From Ischnura elegans (lineage: Eukaryota; Arthropoda; Insecta; Odonata; Coenagrionidae), in NCBI RefSeq assembly GCF_921293095.1, contig NC_060254.1, positions 110,322,917-110,386,916 on the forward strand: 64,000 bases of DNA. The letters run 5' to 3'. The position numbers were made by a program, and so were the translations under genes. This document shows, in pieces, positions 13,688 to 25,475 of the stretch. How positions within the stretch are numbered: the stretch's first letter is position 1; every line of letters starts with the position of its first letter. The notes beneath the pieces are model-generated. The model saw nothing but the letters and a program-made list of their open reading frames with translations. It searched no databases and was not told where the DNA came from.

Positions 13688-13833
13688 CTGAAATACATTG
13701 GCTTGAGGATTTGGTCAGTTCTAAACGTCTCTGTGACATATTTATGGAAATATGTTGGGAAAGGGAGTTCCGAATCAAGGTCGTAGACTACACACCGCTC
13801 ATCTGGCTTATAAAGGAAAAGAGCATGGTAATC
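13688..13833 (-). CDS. NTAQ1: NTAQ1 exon with catalytic His and Asp (partial gene, 5' part not found)
   Basis: Minus-strand exon of 146 nt with acceptor CTTTTCCAG and donor GTAAAT. It begins in phase 0 with GATTACCAT (Asp-Tyr-His), the DYH of the family's WDYHV signature, so the Trp codon should end the preceding exon. His is the catalytic His (human H81). VVYDLD carries the catalytic Asp (human D97), one residue closer to the His than in human. Then follow LPFPTYFHKYVTETF and a short linker. The upstream exon or exons, with the catalytic Cys (CYCEEN-like motif), were sought on the minus strand to the end of the window and not found. The first intron is therefore long, or the 5' exon is divergent or outside. 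The gene is incomplete here. Confidence 0.96.
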
Positions 13834-14339
13834 CTGGAAAAGAATTTTGAGAAAATTAATAATTATTAACATAGTTAGGTATCGCATCTGGATAAAAAGT
13901 ACAGGCAGTTTAATGCAGAGTAATTTGATGATGCAATGTTTAATGCAATGCAATTTGACCAATGATGGAGGATTTTAGCAAGTGCAAGGAAGTGTCACTT
14001 CAACAAAATATAAGGCTTCTATTCTCAAAACACTATAGAGATGTGTACACCTCCACATTGTTAAAAGCTTAGATGAACTTTCAAGACCCATGTTAACAAT
14101 TTCAATATTCATTTCACTGTGGGATATTGGCATTCAATTGATGATTGATAATCGAGATTATTTGATAGCATGAAAGAATAATATAAGAAACATTGGTTCC
14201 AAAGGGTCCAAAAATATACATCGTAGCTGATGCCACACCTCATGTCACTCAATGATACAACGTGAAGGCTGATGGCAGAGCTCAAGGTGGAAGCAATGCG
14301 CACAAAATTGCTTTATCCTTTATCCATTACTCACTCTGA

Positions 14340-14445
14340 GGAATTTTGGTTGGAGGGAAATCCGAAGAATTTACTCAAAATTTGAACCCAGGACTGTGAA
14401 ATCATCAGCCAAACGCTCTAACCCACTGGGACACCAACTCCCTAT
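14340..14445 (-). mobile_element. tRNA-derived SINE fragment
   Basis: On the minus strand, a box A-like GTTGGTGTCCCAGTGGG is followed by a box B-like GGGTTCAAATTT. The cloverleaf is not intact, so this is a SINE head, not a tRNA gene. The body downstream matches none of the other SINE groups named here. Confidence 0.5.
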
Positions 14446-15014
14446 TGTCACATTCATGTAAATATGGAGTAAAAAACATGATATGTGTGGTTTAAATCCA
14501 TTTCTACACGAAAAAATTTAAATAATATTTCAACAGTATATGTACCGTGAAAAATACATTAAATTCAGAAAGAATGAAGATGAAAGAAAAAAATTCTAGG
14601 CAATTCGATGAAATAAGTAGATGTTACCCATCAATTTGACGGATGTGTGTTAAATTCCATCTTTATCGATTCAATTCCATTCAAGTGGATGGGTAGAGAT
14701 ACGAAATAACCGAATATTAATAACTCAGGGCGAATAGCGAACGCGTTTGCTTTGCTAAATACCCGAAAATCATAAATACCCAAATATTACGAGGCTCACC
14801 CGATAAACGTTGCCCGTTAAGGACTACTCCCTGCTATGTATACGCGACGGGTGACGTGCGAGAAATGCGGGTTGCACATGTCCAAGGGTGTTTCCTTTTA
14901 TGTGTAAATGACAATATGAAGGAAGTAAAGTCGTTTTGAAAACAACGCATGGCGTACTAAAAAGTCGATCTTTGAGCAAAATTTCATATAAGTCTTTGAA
15001 AAATATCGCTTGGA

Positions 15015-15145
15015 TTGGTGCTTTGGGTAGAAGAGGGTAGAGCTCATCCTAAATTAAGCCTCAGACGTGACACACCACACTTTCAGAGTAGGGAGAGGGG
15101 ACAATTTCTTTCTCTGGTCTCCAAGCAACACTCTAAGGAAGTCTA
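15015..15145 (-). mobile_element. SINE group C remnant (body)
   Basis: Minus-strand sequence collinear with the body shared by 36708-36935, 47870-48115 and 51795-52015: a segment near CCAGAGAAAGAAAT, then GTCTGAGGCTTAAT, then GAGCTCTACCCT. The tRNA head is missing. The rest of 14460-16311 shows neither gene nor clear repeat, although 15.4-15.8 kb is richer in CpG than its surroundings. Confidence 0.55.
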
Positions 15146-16311
15146 TATTAAGAGCGTCGAAATCTTCAATTGAAATAATTCTCCTCCAATCCTCATTCAA
15201 TTCCATTCAAATCCGCATCAACTGAAACAACAAAAAAATAAAAAATCTAGACCATTTGTAAAAACCACGCCTTAATGGATATTCCAATTTCAAGTGTATA
15301 GGTAACAGAAGGAATGTATATTTCCCCACACTTTTACGTCTCCATTGTCACAGTGCGAGATGAAGTTAAAAAACGCAATGGAATCACAGCAATGAGTTTT
15401 TTCTGAAAGGATACCAGCCTCGTCCCTCGTCACTAGAAGGCAGCGGAGTCGAGTCGTAGGCAAAAAGAAAATATGCAGAAGCACTTCCATAACTAGCCCC
15501 CTCCATCTATCGATTTTCCTCTCAAATTGGAAGTGTGCCAAGCACAGTGCACTTTCCTCCGCGTGGTGTTCCCACTCCGTACGTATTTTCATCCTACGAC
15601 CTCCCGAAAGTTCAAGAATTGTAATAGGCTGCAACATCCATTGTGAAGAATCGTGCTTGGAACGCCGAATGCGGCGCCATAAAGGCGCAGAGTTCGTTCC
15701 CGAAACCTGCTCCAGCGCAGTGCATCGGGAGGATTGGCAGAACGAACGCCATCACTTTTTTCATATTTGAAAACTGATTTGCCAGAAAAAAACTTGCTTC
15801 CCATACAATTTCTCACAATGCGCTCTTTCCACAATGTGCGATTCAGCTCAAAATCTTAGTACTCCACATTTTACTAACAACGGAGAAAATAACAGAAAGA
15901 AATATCGTCGTCGTCAACCCGATGGAAAGAAGAAGAACAGGATTCATAAAAAAATCTTTATCATGCACTAATTTTCTTTGAAAGACTATTTAATTTCTCT
16001 CGCTGTTACAGTATCCAATCCACCATTCTCAAAGTCCTATGTGGCAATGCTTGCTATCCAACCTTTTCTTAAGCAACTCACGACACATAAAGCCGCATTC
16101 CGTCAAACGATTTGATAAATTTATGCCTCCAAAACTATTCCTAATATTCTAAATGCTCGCCTAGTATCGGCTACACTCGTAAGAAGCGATCTCATTGTAA
16201 ATCATCAACTAATAGTTAAAAATAAGGGGGTTCCATCTGATGGCTAAAACCATTTGATGAAATACAGTCTTCAAATGCTTAACCTTAGCGCATTTCCCCG
16301 GAAAATTAATA

Positions 16312-16443
16312 ATGGCGACGTCTCAAAAATTTTTATTTAACAAGAAGCCATATATCAGAGAATACTCTGAAGACTTGGAGGATTCCTCGAATGACCTCTA
16401 CAATGCGGAGCGAAAAACTATGAGGCCGACCCCCACTTTAGAC
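16312..16443 (+). CDS. Possible first coding exon of an unidentified gene
   Basis: An ATG in fair context (ATTAATAATGGCG) opens 44 codons that end exactly at a donor-like GTAAGC (16444). The peptide is hydrophilic and acidic in the middle (EYSEDLEDSSNDLYNAE). Its composition looks more like protein than the surrounding AT-rich noise ORFs. I do not recognise it and could not trace a second exon downstream; 16444-18680 shows no convincing coding segment. It would be divergent from NTAQ1. Chance occurrence remains quite possible. Confidence 0.22.
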
Positions 16444-18689
16444 GTAAGCAGACATTATTTTATCAGAGTTATACATTTTAATTTGATGCTAAATATTAAA
16501 AGGCAATTCTTCATTGTATTATTTATTCTATGCTCGTTTATAATTTACTATACTCTAAAACCACGGTACATTTACATACGATGGGATAGCTTTTCAGTAA
16601 TTATTTGAAACTTTTCCTGAGGAAAATCAATCACTCTACATTATTAATAATAACATGATAATAATTATTCAGCAGAAATTAGATTTCAAAGCATAAAAAA
16701 TTACGCTTTATTAATTAGATTAATTGTTTTTAAGTCATCGATGAAGTCAGTATGCTGTTCCATCATTTTTAAGTGGACCCTGAAATTCTGCGTCTGCTTT
16801 ACTAGGCAATTTTCACTTACACAGTGATTTTTACGTGAAGATCACGCTGACTACGCCGTGGAATTCTGATTCCCAAATATCAGCAACAGACTAGTTGGGA
16901 AAACCTTATTCGACCTTCATATTTGGGCTTAAGTCGACCCAAGCAAGGATTCGCGAGGGACCACAGCGCGAAAGGCGTTACAAAGGGAAATTTTTCGTTC
17001 ATTAGCTCACCTAAAAGTTAAATTTTGCCGTGATTTTATTAGATCGCTTTGACAACTACTTGAAACTTTCACTAAAATTAGCAAACAGATTTTAGTATAA
17101 ATGATAGAAATGAATCTAATAACGGAAGCCACAAGTAAGCTAATGTGAAAAATGACTTTTCTACAACCACATATTTTCCGTAGTTTTAATTTTACGAGTT
17201 TCACGGATTGCTCTGCGAAGCAGGTGTTTTCATTTTCTAAATTATCTCCTCGAATTATTTTAACGTATCTATTCTCGTATTTCATTATTACGGGGACTCA
17301 AATAAATATGAAAATTTTTGTTTTCCAATCACATTCGAATACACATAAAAATGATAATTCAGATTCGGGCTAAAAAATAAACAACAGCTCACAGCATTGA
17401 TCCACCGGGAAGAGAAATACTCGTAGCGAATGACATTAAACTGGAAATATAGGTTTTGAGAAATATTCAAATTATGGAAAATATACATCCATGTAGCTAG
17501 GGCAGAGAAAATTCAAACAAAAATCAAGGCTTAACATCTGAAAGGGAAATTTGTTCCAATGAGTCGCCACCAAAATTAATTTCGCGAGCAGACGAGCTAA
17601 GAGCTGTTGTAGTAATTCGGAAACCAATTACATGTGATGCGACAGCTGAAACCGATTTGATTGAGACAAGGCTAAGACTGCTACCTCCACACAGAAGGCA
17701 AGTGACAAACTAACATGAGGACTACGTCGGCGTACATAGTTTGGGGCGCGGGTCTCACGCAATCAAATTCCTAAGCTTCATGCAGTGAATATTAGCATAC
17801 AATTAGGGCATATCAATTACGAAATATTATCTTAAATGAGGCTTCATATACGAATTTGTTAGATGGCTTTAATTTATACGCTCGGTAACAAGTTTTCTCT
17901 GCTCGTAAGGGCTTTATGGCCCCGCAAAGCAACGGCAGCAGAGCCCAGCGGTCAATAATATGGAAATATGTACACGACAAAGGCGAGCGACATGGATTAT
18001 TCTTTTTATTAGAGTGCTCTCCCCAGAGGAATTCCAACACAGGCGGCATTTTTGCAAGGATCTTGACTCAAGGGAAAGGAAGTATTAGCAGATAGTAAAG
18101 CCTTTTCATCCAACAAACGTATTTTGACTTCAATAGAAGCACTGATTTGCCAACATCCTCGGAACTAATAATGCCAGTTATCTGCATTTCTTCCATCAAT
18201 CAAGTTTATCACGCGCCGTGTAATCATTTTTTGCTAATACGAAAACTAGTTGTACTAGCCTCAGTACAAATTGAAAAATCACAATAATATCCCGTCAAAA
18301 AAGCGGACTCTCAAATTAAATCTCAAAATACAGCAGGAAAATATAGCATTCTTTTTGATCAACATTCGAGAAAGTGCGATCTCTTCTGTTGACGTACCTT
18401 AACATTAAGGTTCCATCCATCAATATTTAGAAAACAAAACAGGTTATTTACGAGAAAAAATGAATGTCACCACTTACTGAGCACTATTATATCTATGACA
18501 CAGCTATGTCCAATTTGGTATAATTGGGTTATTAATTCCTTTGTTTTTCGCCAAAATTCAGGGGAAGCCAATTTTGTTTCCATTTAAATCACACTTCAAA
18601 TAGGAGTTCGACAACAGGCCCAGGGTATTGCATATTTAACCCAGCACCATGAACCTCGGTAAAATTGCCAAATTAGAATTCATTAACGA

Positions 18690-18770
18690 AGATAGCGTAG
18701 TGGTTTTCACAGTGGCCCAGAAAGTCGATCGCCGATAGTTCGATTCCCGTTGCAGGGAAATTGTTTTCCA
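18690..18770 (+). mobile_element. Possible tRNA-derived SINE head
   Basis: GATAGCGTAGTGGTTTTCAC resembles a box A region, and TAGTTCGATTCCCGTTGC resembles box B, at tRNA-like spacing. No acceptor-stem pairing and no recognisable SINE body follow. Confidence 0.4.
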
Positions 18771-18889
18771 TGAAAATGAATGTGGAATCCAACGAAAATG
18801 TCGGTCAGAACCAATGGCGCGTGAAACTTAGTTTCTCAATGAAGCTCCCTTCATCTACTCCAGCAGGCACGACGGTCAACATAATAATA

Positions 18890-19134
18890 ATGATCTTAAG
18901 TTCCTGTAGTTTAGGCCAAATGATGCGAAAATGTTTTGCCGACGTTTCAGTTTATTTGTAAACCACCCTCAGGGCTTATTTTTGCACAGGGTTGGTTTTT
19001 CAACAAAAACAAACAGTAATTTTTTTTTAAACCCCTGTGCAAAAATAAGCCCTGAGGGTGGTTTACAAATAAACCGAAACGTCGGCAAAACATTTTCGCA
19101 TCATTTGGCCGAAACTCCAGGAACTTTTGATCAT
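18890..19134. repeat. Large near-perfect inverted repeat (arms about 100 bp)
   Basis: The left arm (18890-18990) runs ATGATC, AAGTTCCTG, GGCCAAATGATGCG, through CGACGTTTC to CAGGGCTTATTTTTGCAC. It is repeated in reverse complement at about 19033-19134 with only a few mismatches. The loop is about 40 nt and T/A-rich. It has no coding potential and no clear flanking duplication. Foldback/MITE-like, or a retroposed hairpin. Confidence 0.85.
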
Positions 19135-19740
19135 AGAAGTCAGGACAAGAAAAAATATAATATTACGTTTATTGTTTATGGACTTGTCCATCACGAACTT
19201 ACTGGGGTTATATAGTACAATGGAACTCATTACAAACAAGTAACAAGAATTTAAATGGGGAAAACATAGGCACGGGCGGATACATTATGGCGAAAATAAC
19301 ATAAAAATAAAAAAGAGAAGAAGTAACAACAGAAGTTAAACACTTTCGAAGGTTTGTATGAAGCGAAAAAATAATACGGAAAGATGCAAGCGAATTAGGG
19401 AAGAAAAGGGGTTTGTGTTCTTCTTCTTAGCGCACTAGCCGCCACTCCTTAACCTCCTGAGAAATTCCAACAGTCTGGCGAGGAGAGGGCGACATTTTTG
19501 TATGGATCAGCGCCAAAGGGGATTGACCTTGGGAGGCACGCCCCGTAATGCGGCTATTTGCTCCCCCCCCCACTCATAATCTAATCTTCACGTACGAATC
19601 TTGCAGTGACGCCCCACACAAAATGCGGACCTCTCCTCAGCCACTGCGGCGTGGCTCATTTTCACGAATGCGATAACTAAAAAGAAAACCTAAGGACAAA
19701 AAGTAATGTAAGAAATGAGTATCTGAGTGCCGGTTAAAGA

Positions 19741-20060
19741 TCTAACGATTTGATCGTTGGATTATTCTTCCTCATAGGATAATCCTCCAAAATCGTTAGA
19801 ATAGCAATGGCTGTTGCCTGGTTTCGCAGGTGGTAGGACCCGCCTGCCTTTGTGACGGTGCGGGATTCCTCGTCCCTTCCCTTCCTTCCCTATCCCCTCT
19901 CTGGAGGCGTCGTCGGGCTCCTATCGCGGCGGCGCCTCCTTCCTTTCTCCTTCCTGTCCTCCCCCTTCTGGGTGCAGAGGTAAAAATCTCGCGCTTACAG
20001 ACCCTGCCCAAGGAGCGTACTATCCTTGCGAGCCCGCCTAAGGAGTCTCGTTCCATTTGT
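19741..20060 (-). mobile_element. GC-rich 320-bp retroposon-like insert with terminal hairpin
   Basis: This 320-bp block is strikingly GC-rich against AT-rich flanks and is bounded by direct repeats CGGTTAAAGA (19731-19740 and 20061-20070). In minus-strand orientation it starts GGAACGAGACTCC and carries a purine-rich GGAGG middle. It ends in a hairpin near 19743-19798: TAACGATTT...GGATTAT pairing with ATAATCC...AAATCGTTA. The overlapping ORFs on both strands look like composition artefacts. Perhaps an internally deleted LINE or a SINE of unknown origin. Confidence 0.5.
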
Positions 20061-20949
20061 CGGTTAAAGAGTTAGGTTCGCGACAGCATGGTCCGAAACG
20101 AGTACTTATCGGATTTCTTGTTGAAACAAAGTTTTTCAATAAAAAACGACATTCAACGAGGTTAAATAGCAAAATTAGGAAACGCAGAAAGTGAATAACT
20201 CGATTATTTTATTTTCAATTTCATTTCTGTGGCGGCCATATTCATTTAACGTGACAGTAACGTGATTTTACATATTCTACACCAATCATTGGCCTATGAC
20301 GCAAAACGCACTCTTGAGGACTGCAAATTTATTTTTATCATGATTGTAAAGGAGTAACAAATAGTATATCAGGCATTTTTAAAAATTGGAATGGGTATTC
20401 AAGCTGTAATCAACATTTTTCTATAGTTAGACAGGTACTCCCATAAAAGTCTGCCCATGAATTCGGATTTTCAAATGTAATTAGCAGACGGAAAGACATT
20501 TTTGTCGCCGTCAGTCAGAAGATAATGCTTAGAATTTTTTAAGAAAATGAAATCAACTTCTTGGACCTTCATTTCTGTTCGCACCAATCACCTCCTCTTC
20601 ACGAGGAAAACGGAATGGGAAAAGGCACACCCAGATTTTCCTTCAGCGTCTTATATTGCAGGCCTTGTCTTCAATGGTGCTATCTGCTAGTTGATATTTC
20701 GGAGTGAGCTTAAACGGAAATCAATTACACTACACATTACGTGACTGAAATGCAAGTGATCACCTCCGAATTCACTCAGGGCAAATTCTGAATATATTCA
20801 TGGCAAAAAAATAGCTGCGTGTCAATTCGAATAATTTATTAAATACGATACGGGCCTTCGTCAATGTAACAATTTTCTCAAGCGGTTGGGTAGATATATG
20901 CATTGATTACAAGATGGTGAATAAATATTAATAAATATATTTACTAAAT

Positions 20950-22031
20950 TTAAGACTTAGAGAAAGCATTTGACAACGTGCATTGGAGCACAATGCTTGG
21001 AATCCTAAAGGAAATTGGGGTTCTTTATAATGACAGAAGAATCATCCACAGTTTATACAAAAACCAAGTGGCCGTGATAAAATCAGGGCCCAGCTGTGAA
21101 GAAGCAAGAATTAAGAAAGGAGTGCGACAAGGCTGTACATTGTCACCCGTAATTTTCAACGTTTACATTGAAAAAGCCATTAATGAAATCAAAGAAAAGG
21201 AATTGGGAGTGAATATCCATGGAGAAAAAAATAGCATGCTAAGATTTGCCGATGACATAGCCGTTATAGCAGAAACAGAGAAGGATTTGAAAAATATTCT
21301 GGTTAATATGGGTAGGGTAATGAGTAGATATCAACTGAAAATAAGCACGAAGAAAACCAAGATCTTAGTATGCAGCAGAAGAGAAGAAGTCAAGACCAAC
21401 ATTAAAATAGGGAGGCAAAAACTGATAGAGGTGGATGAATTCTGTTATTTGGGAAGCAAGATAACTATTGACGGGAGAAGCAAGAAAGAAATTATCAGCA
21501 GAATAGCCCAGGCGAAGAGATCATTCCACCAAAAGAGAGACCTGCTTACAGCGGGAAACTTAAATATAGAAGTAAAGAAACAATTTATAAGAACCTACAT
21601 CTGGAGTATGCTCTTATACGGAAGTTAGGCATGGACAATGACCGCAGCGGAGAAAGCAAGGATAGAGGCCTTTGAAATGTGGTGCTACAGAAGAATGATG
21701 AAAATCAAATGGATCGACCGAGTTAGTAACGAGGAAGTCCTAAGAAGGGTAGGAGAGAATAGAAGCCTCATGAAAACCTTAACAAGAAGACGGAACAACC
21801 TTATAGGCCACATCTCGAGACATGATGGCCTGATGAAGACAATCGTCGAAGGACAGGTGGAAGGCAAGAATGGAAAAGGAAGACCTCGAACAAAATATAT
21901 GGAACAAGTAAAGAAAGATGTGAAAGAGAAGAAATACGTAGGAGTGAAAAGATTAGCTGATAGGAGAACTGAGTGGAGAGCTGCGTCAAACCAATCCTAG
22001 GATTGTTGACTAGTGATGATGATGATGACTC
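20950..22031 (+). mobile_element. RTE-type LINE 3' half, reverse transcriptase with one in-frame stop
   Basis: The frame opens inside the reverse transcriptase at DLEKAFDNVHW, continues with KKGVRQGCTLSPVIFNVYIE and the catalytic RFADDIAVIA, then YLGSKITIDGRSKKEI. It runs to a TAG at 21626-21628, directly before AWTMTAAEKARIEAFEMWC. The same frame then goes on to 21998-22000 (TAG). The C-terminus (IEAFEMWCYRRM..., R..EWRAA) is like the RTE/BovB group. After a very short 3' UTR the element ends in a GATGATGATGATGA tandem, as RTE elements do. The 5' half with the endonuclease is missing. A possible AAATTTAA duplication flanks it (20946-, 22043-). With one stop it is the best-preserved member of its family here; other copies are at 33301-34350 and 37029-37615. 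Confidence 0.9.
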
Positions 22032-23042
22032 AATTTAAATTGAAATTTAATGACAAATTATGCTCACGATGAAAGATTATGAAATACGTAGATATTACAC
22101 AGACAACTTCCATGAATAACCTGAGAAATTTAGCCTTATATACGAACCAGTAACTTTTAGACGGTACATAAAAAAATTCATACAACTTAGAGATGATTTC
22201 CTAAGGGATTTAATGACTAAAACCATAAATACAAATTTTTCAACCACCTTTTAAATTAATGAAGTGCTAAATGTCCTCAATTTAAAACGAGGAAAAAGTC
22301 CCAACTAGACAAAACATCTGCACGGCAATATGAGGAGAAATAATTATTTCAAGATTTTCAAGATGTATTGAGGTAAGATGACTGTAAAAGGAGTACAGAA
22401 AAATCGAGGAGAGACTAAGCTCTTGTCTCGAGGGGCATGAAGAGAAAAAAAAGAAAAAAAACTAGACGTCCACAGATATTTACAAAGAAGATAAGGTAAA
22501 TTTCAGAGAAGACAAAAAAAACAAATATTTTCATAACACTGAGTGCTTTTTAACGAGACTCCACCGACAATTTACGACCCCAAAAAATGTAAATTCGCTA
22601 TTTATCATTTTTTACCGAGAACAGCAAAAAAGCCATCATACCTTTAAAAATAGAAAAAAAATTAGTCAAAAAATAAAATAATATTCAACGAAAAGATACG
22701 CGTTAATAAGACGAATACATAAACATGGGATAACAAACTTTCCTCTTTTGAGTGAACCAGGATAATATACTAAGTATATTTAATTGCTGATAATTACCAC
22801 GAAATAAAAAATACTTCATTTATGGCACTAATTAGCTGAAAGCGCCTAGAAAACACATAGACATGGGATCATTTTGCAACTACATCGTAAGTCCCACAGT
22901 ATAATTCTTCAAAATTGTTATTTTTGAAAATGGGATTACCACTTCGACAATAAATAATGCTTTTTCTAGCCTCCTCCTGAACTCGCATGCATCACCAATA
23001 CATTTCTAATCCATTTTGAGCAATGGACAATGAATGCAAGGA

Positions 23043-23326
23043 CAGTGCCCTAGCCAGGATTTTAAAATGAGGGATTAAACGGAGATTTCGGGGCCCTTCC
23101 GGGGTGTATGAATAACACCACAGGGCAAAGGGGGGTCCTCCCCCGGAAAATTTTGGGATTTTTGATGTTGAAAACGTGATTTTTAGGACTCAAAAACAGT
23201 AATTTTTACGATTATTTATCAAAAGTTATTTACTGAGTCCATTTTACTTGTTTCTGGCGCCTCTTTTAAAGGCTCAAGGGGGTTGTAACCCGGATCACCT
23301 CCCCCCCCTCGGGGGCTGCGCCACTG
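23043..23326. mobile_element. hAT-like MITE, near-perfect 8-bp duplication
   Basis: The ends are CAGTGCCCTAGCCAGG and CTGCGCCACTG (inverted CAGTGGCGCAG). The flanks TGCAAGGA (23035-23042) and AGCAAGGA (23327-23334) match at 7 of 8 positions. Internal sequence is T-rich with G/C runs near each end (CCCCCCCC at 23302). Non-autonomous. Similar internal order is seen in the element at 43845-44660. Confidence 0.75.
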
Positions 23327-23502
23327 AGCAAGGACATGTATTATTTTACTCTCGATTCCAAATACTAAATGTCTTCATACGAAACGAAATCAGATGTGTT
23401 GGGATCACGAAGGCACCAGAGTGGAGAATGGGACAAATAGAAAATAAAATTCCGTTTACTATATAGTAGATACATTGTAGGCCTTTCGAGCATAATAAAA
23501 AT

Positions 23503-23976
23503 AAATACAACATTGGATGAAGTTCGCCATGAAAAAATATTTGACTTAGCCGGGATTCGAACCCGGATCTCCCGATTGCCGGTCAGGTTGTAAGACAGTT
23601 ACACCAACAAGCCATTTTATCACAAAGTCACTTGTTGCCGCAGTGCTTTGAAATTCGTCGTCGCAGACCAGCGACAAAATAAGGGTTTTTCACCCCGACA
23701 TGACAGTGGCTTAGTAAGCACGACTCTCGCCACATGTGTCACAGTGTGGACTCGTGACATCAGCATCTTGTTCGGTAAAACCCATCCCGAAGTTCGCTCT
23801 GAGAAAATGGCTTGATGGTGTAATTGGCTAACACACCAGACCGGCAATCGGGACATCCGGGTTCGAATCCCGGCTAAGTCAAACATGTTTTCAAGGTGAA
23901 CTTCATCCTTTGGTGTATTTAACTTTGCACCCGTGCACGTGACTGCGTACAAAGTCACTTGTTCCTGCAGTGCTTT
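23503..23976 (+). mobile_element. Inverted SINE group A pair inside one target-site duplication
   Basis: Direct repeats ATAATAAAAAT (23492-23502, 23977-23987) enclose 474 bp. The left arm (23503-23618) is the reverse complement of tRNA head plus body. The right arm (23804-23920) is head plus body: AAAATGGCTTG, box A TGGTGTAATTGG, box B GGGTTCGAATCCC, GAACTTCATCC. Both arms start and stop at the same two points of the SINE. Only the right side has the 3' tail (23921-23976, ACTTTGCACCCGTGCACG... to GTGCTTT). The 185-nt loop begins with another piece of that tail in plus orientation (23621-23648). A single duplication around both arms means one insertion event, not two SINEs landing separately. 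Confidence 0.8.
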
Positions 23977-25475
23977 ATAATAAAAATGATCTGCAAGTTA
24001 AGCAACGCTAGGAGGCAATTTTCCAAAGTGACATTTGTCAAATTATTATTCCATTTTAGAGCTGACGAAGGCGGGAGATACCCTCAGGCCATTACTGCAT
24101 AGCTTAGGCATTTATCATCCACGCGGGGAATAGCTCGTTAAATGCTCTTACTCATTCATCCGATGGGCAATGGATTGCTGATTGCTCGAAGCGGAGAGCA
24201 ATCAAAATCAAGATCTCGATAGGAAAATTCCAAATCCCATTCTCGACTAGGACGTCCTCGCAGAGATAGACGAGGAGATTATAGATATTAAATCAATTAC
24301 GCAGGAGATTGCAGAAGCGCGACTGCGACTGCCTCGATCCTGGAAATCCTAAAGGAGCGCGCTCAAAACCTTATTAAGGGGGCTAATGCCCCAAGTCGAG
24401 CACGCACGATAATCCGTTTAGCCCCTCGCTCGAGAGGAATAATATTTAGCGCAAACCGCAGCGCATATATACACATTCGCGGGGCTTAGCCGCGTTTAAT
24501 GGCAGGGTGGTAAGGGTCGACACAGAACGCAAACATACCTCACTCTCGACTGGCCTTTTTCGGTGACGGATTACGCTCGCGTTCAACTTATACTTTCATG
24601 TTGACATTTTCGTTAAAGATACAGTTTCCAGGGTAGTGGAAATCTTTGATACTCAATATAATGAAAGCACTTGCCTATTTCCACAATTCTTTATTCCTAT
24701 TGACGCAGCCTTCGGCACGTAATGCCATTTTCTAGGTGTCATAAAATACCATCTCCAAGGTCTTCACCATTTCAAAGTCAAATCGTAAGAAACGTGTTGA
24801 CTACAAATAGATTGTAAAAGTCATTTTGACTAATAGCTGATATGATTTTCGTTATGCCATAAAAATATAGGTAAATACAAAATTTAGCCACTTCATCTGA
24901 CCACTTTTTAAATCATTGGAAAACCACCCCGATTCAATCCAATACAATTCTGTGATTGAAGTCAAGTCAACGGAGCTGCATTGAAATGATGCTGCGGTCG
25001 GCTCAAGCAGAAGAAAAACGCTAACGTTAAAATTTAGGGATTGAATAATCCACATACTTCTCACCACAATTTTGTCTGCTAACCTAGATAGCCTATGTCT
25101 ATGGTGAACAAATATGATTAGGATAATAAAAAATCCAAAAAATCTCAAGTCGTTCCATGAAACTTTATCGCGTGTCATTACTCCACAATAATTCCTAGAA
25201 AAACTTGGAATTCTTCAATTCCTTTACTTTGCAGGTTTTCCGCATGTTTGACAGCATCTTTCCCAGCGTAAAATAATTTAATAGCTTAAAATCCAATGCC
25301 ATATAACTATACATAACTGAGTACATGTGCAAGATAAGAACTGATTCTCGGAAACCAGGTATACGCAGTACCCTAATATAGATTGGAATTAAACTGAGAA
25401 TAATTGTAAGTAGATTATCTTGCTACATGAGGCTAATGTAATTTACACACGAATGCAAGTACGTTTGCTTGGAGT

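Noticed and set aside
18890..19134. Fifth snap-back retroposon
   Set aside because: The inverted repeat is clear, but no flanking duplication or one-sided tail could be found, so it is listed only as an inverted repeat.
19830..20075. GC-rich ORFs on both strands as genes
   Set aside because: High GC removes stops in both strands; the block looks like a retroposed insert and the peptides are Arg/Pro-rich without motifs.
23823..23880. tRNA gene (box A and box B with partial acceptor pairing)
   Set aside because: The acceptor stem has mismatches, the head is followed by a SINE body that recurs at other loci, and an inverted copy lies nearby. It is a SINE head.
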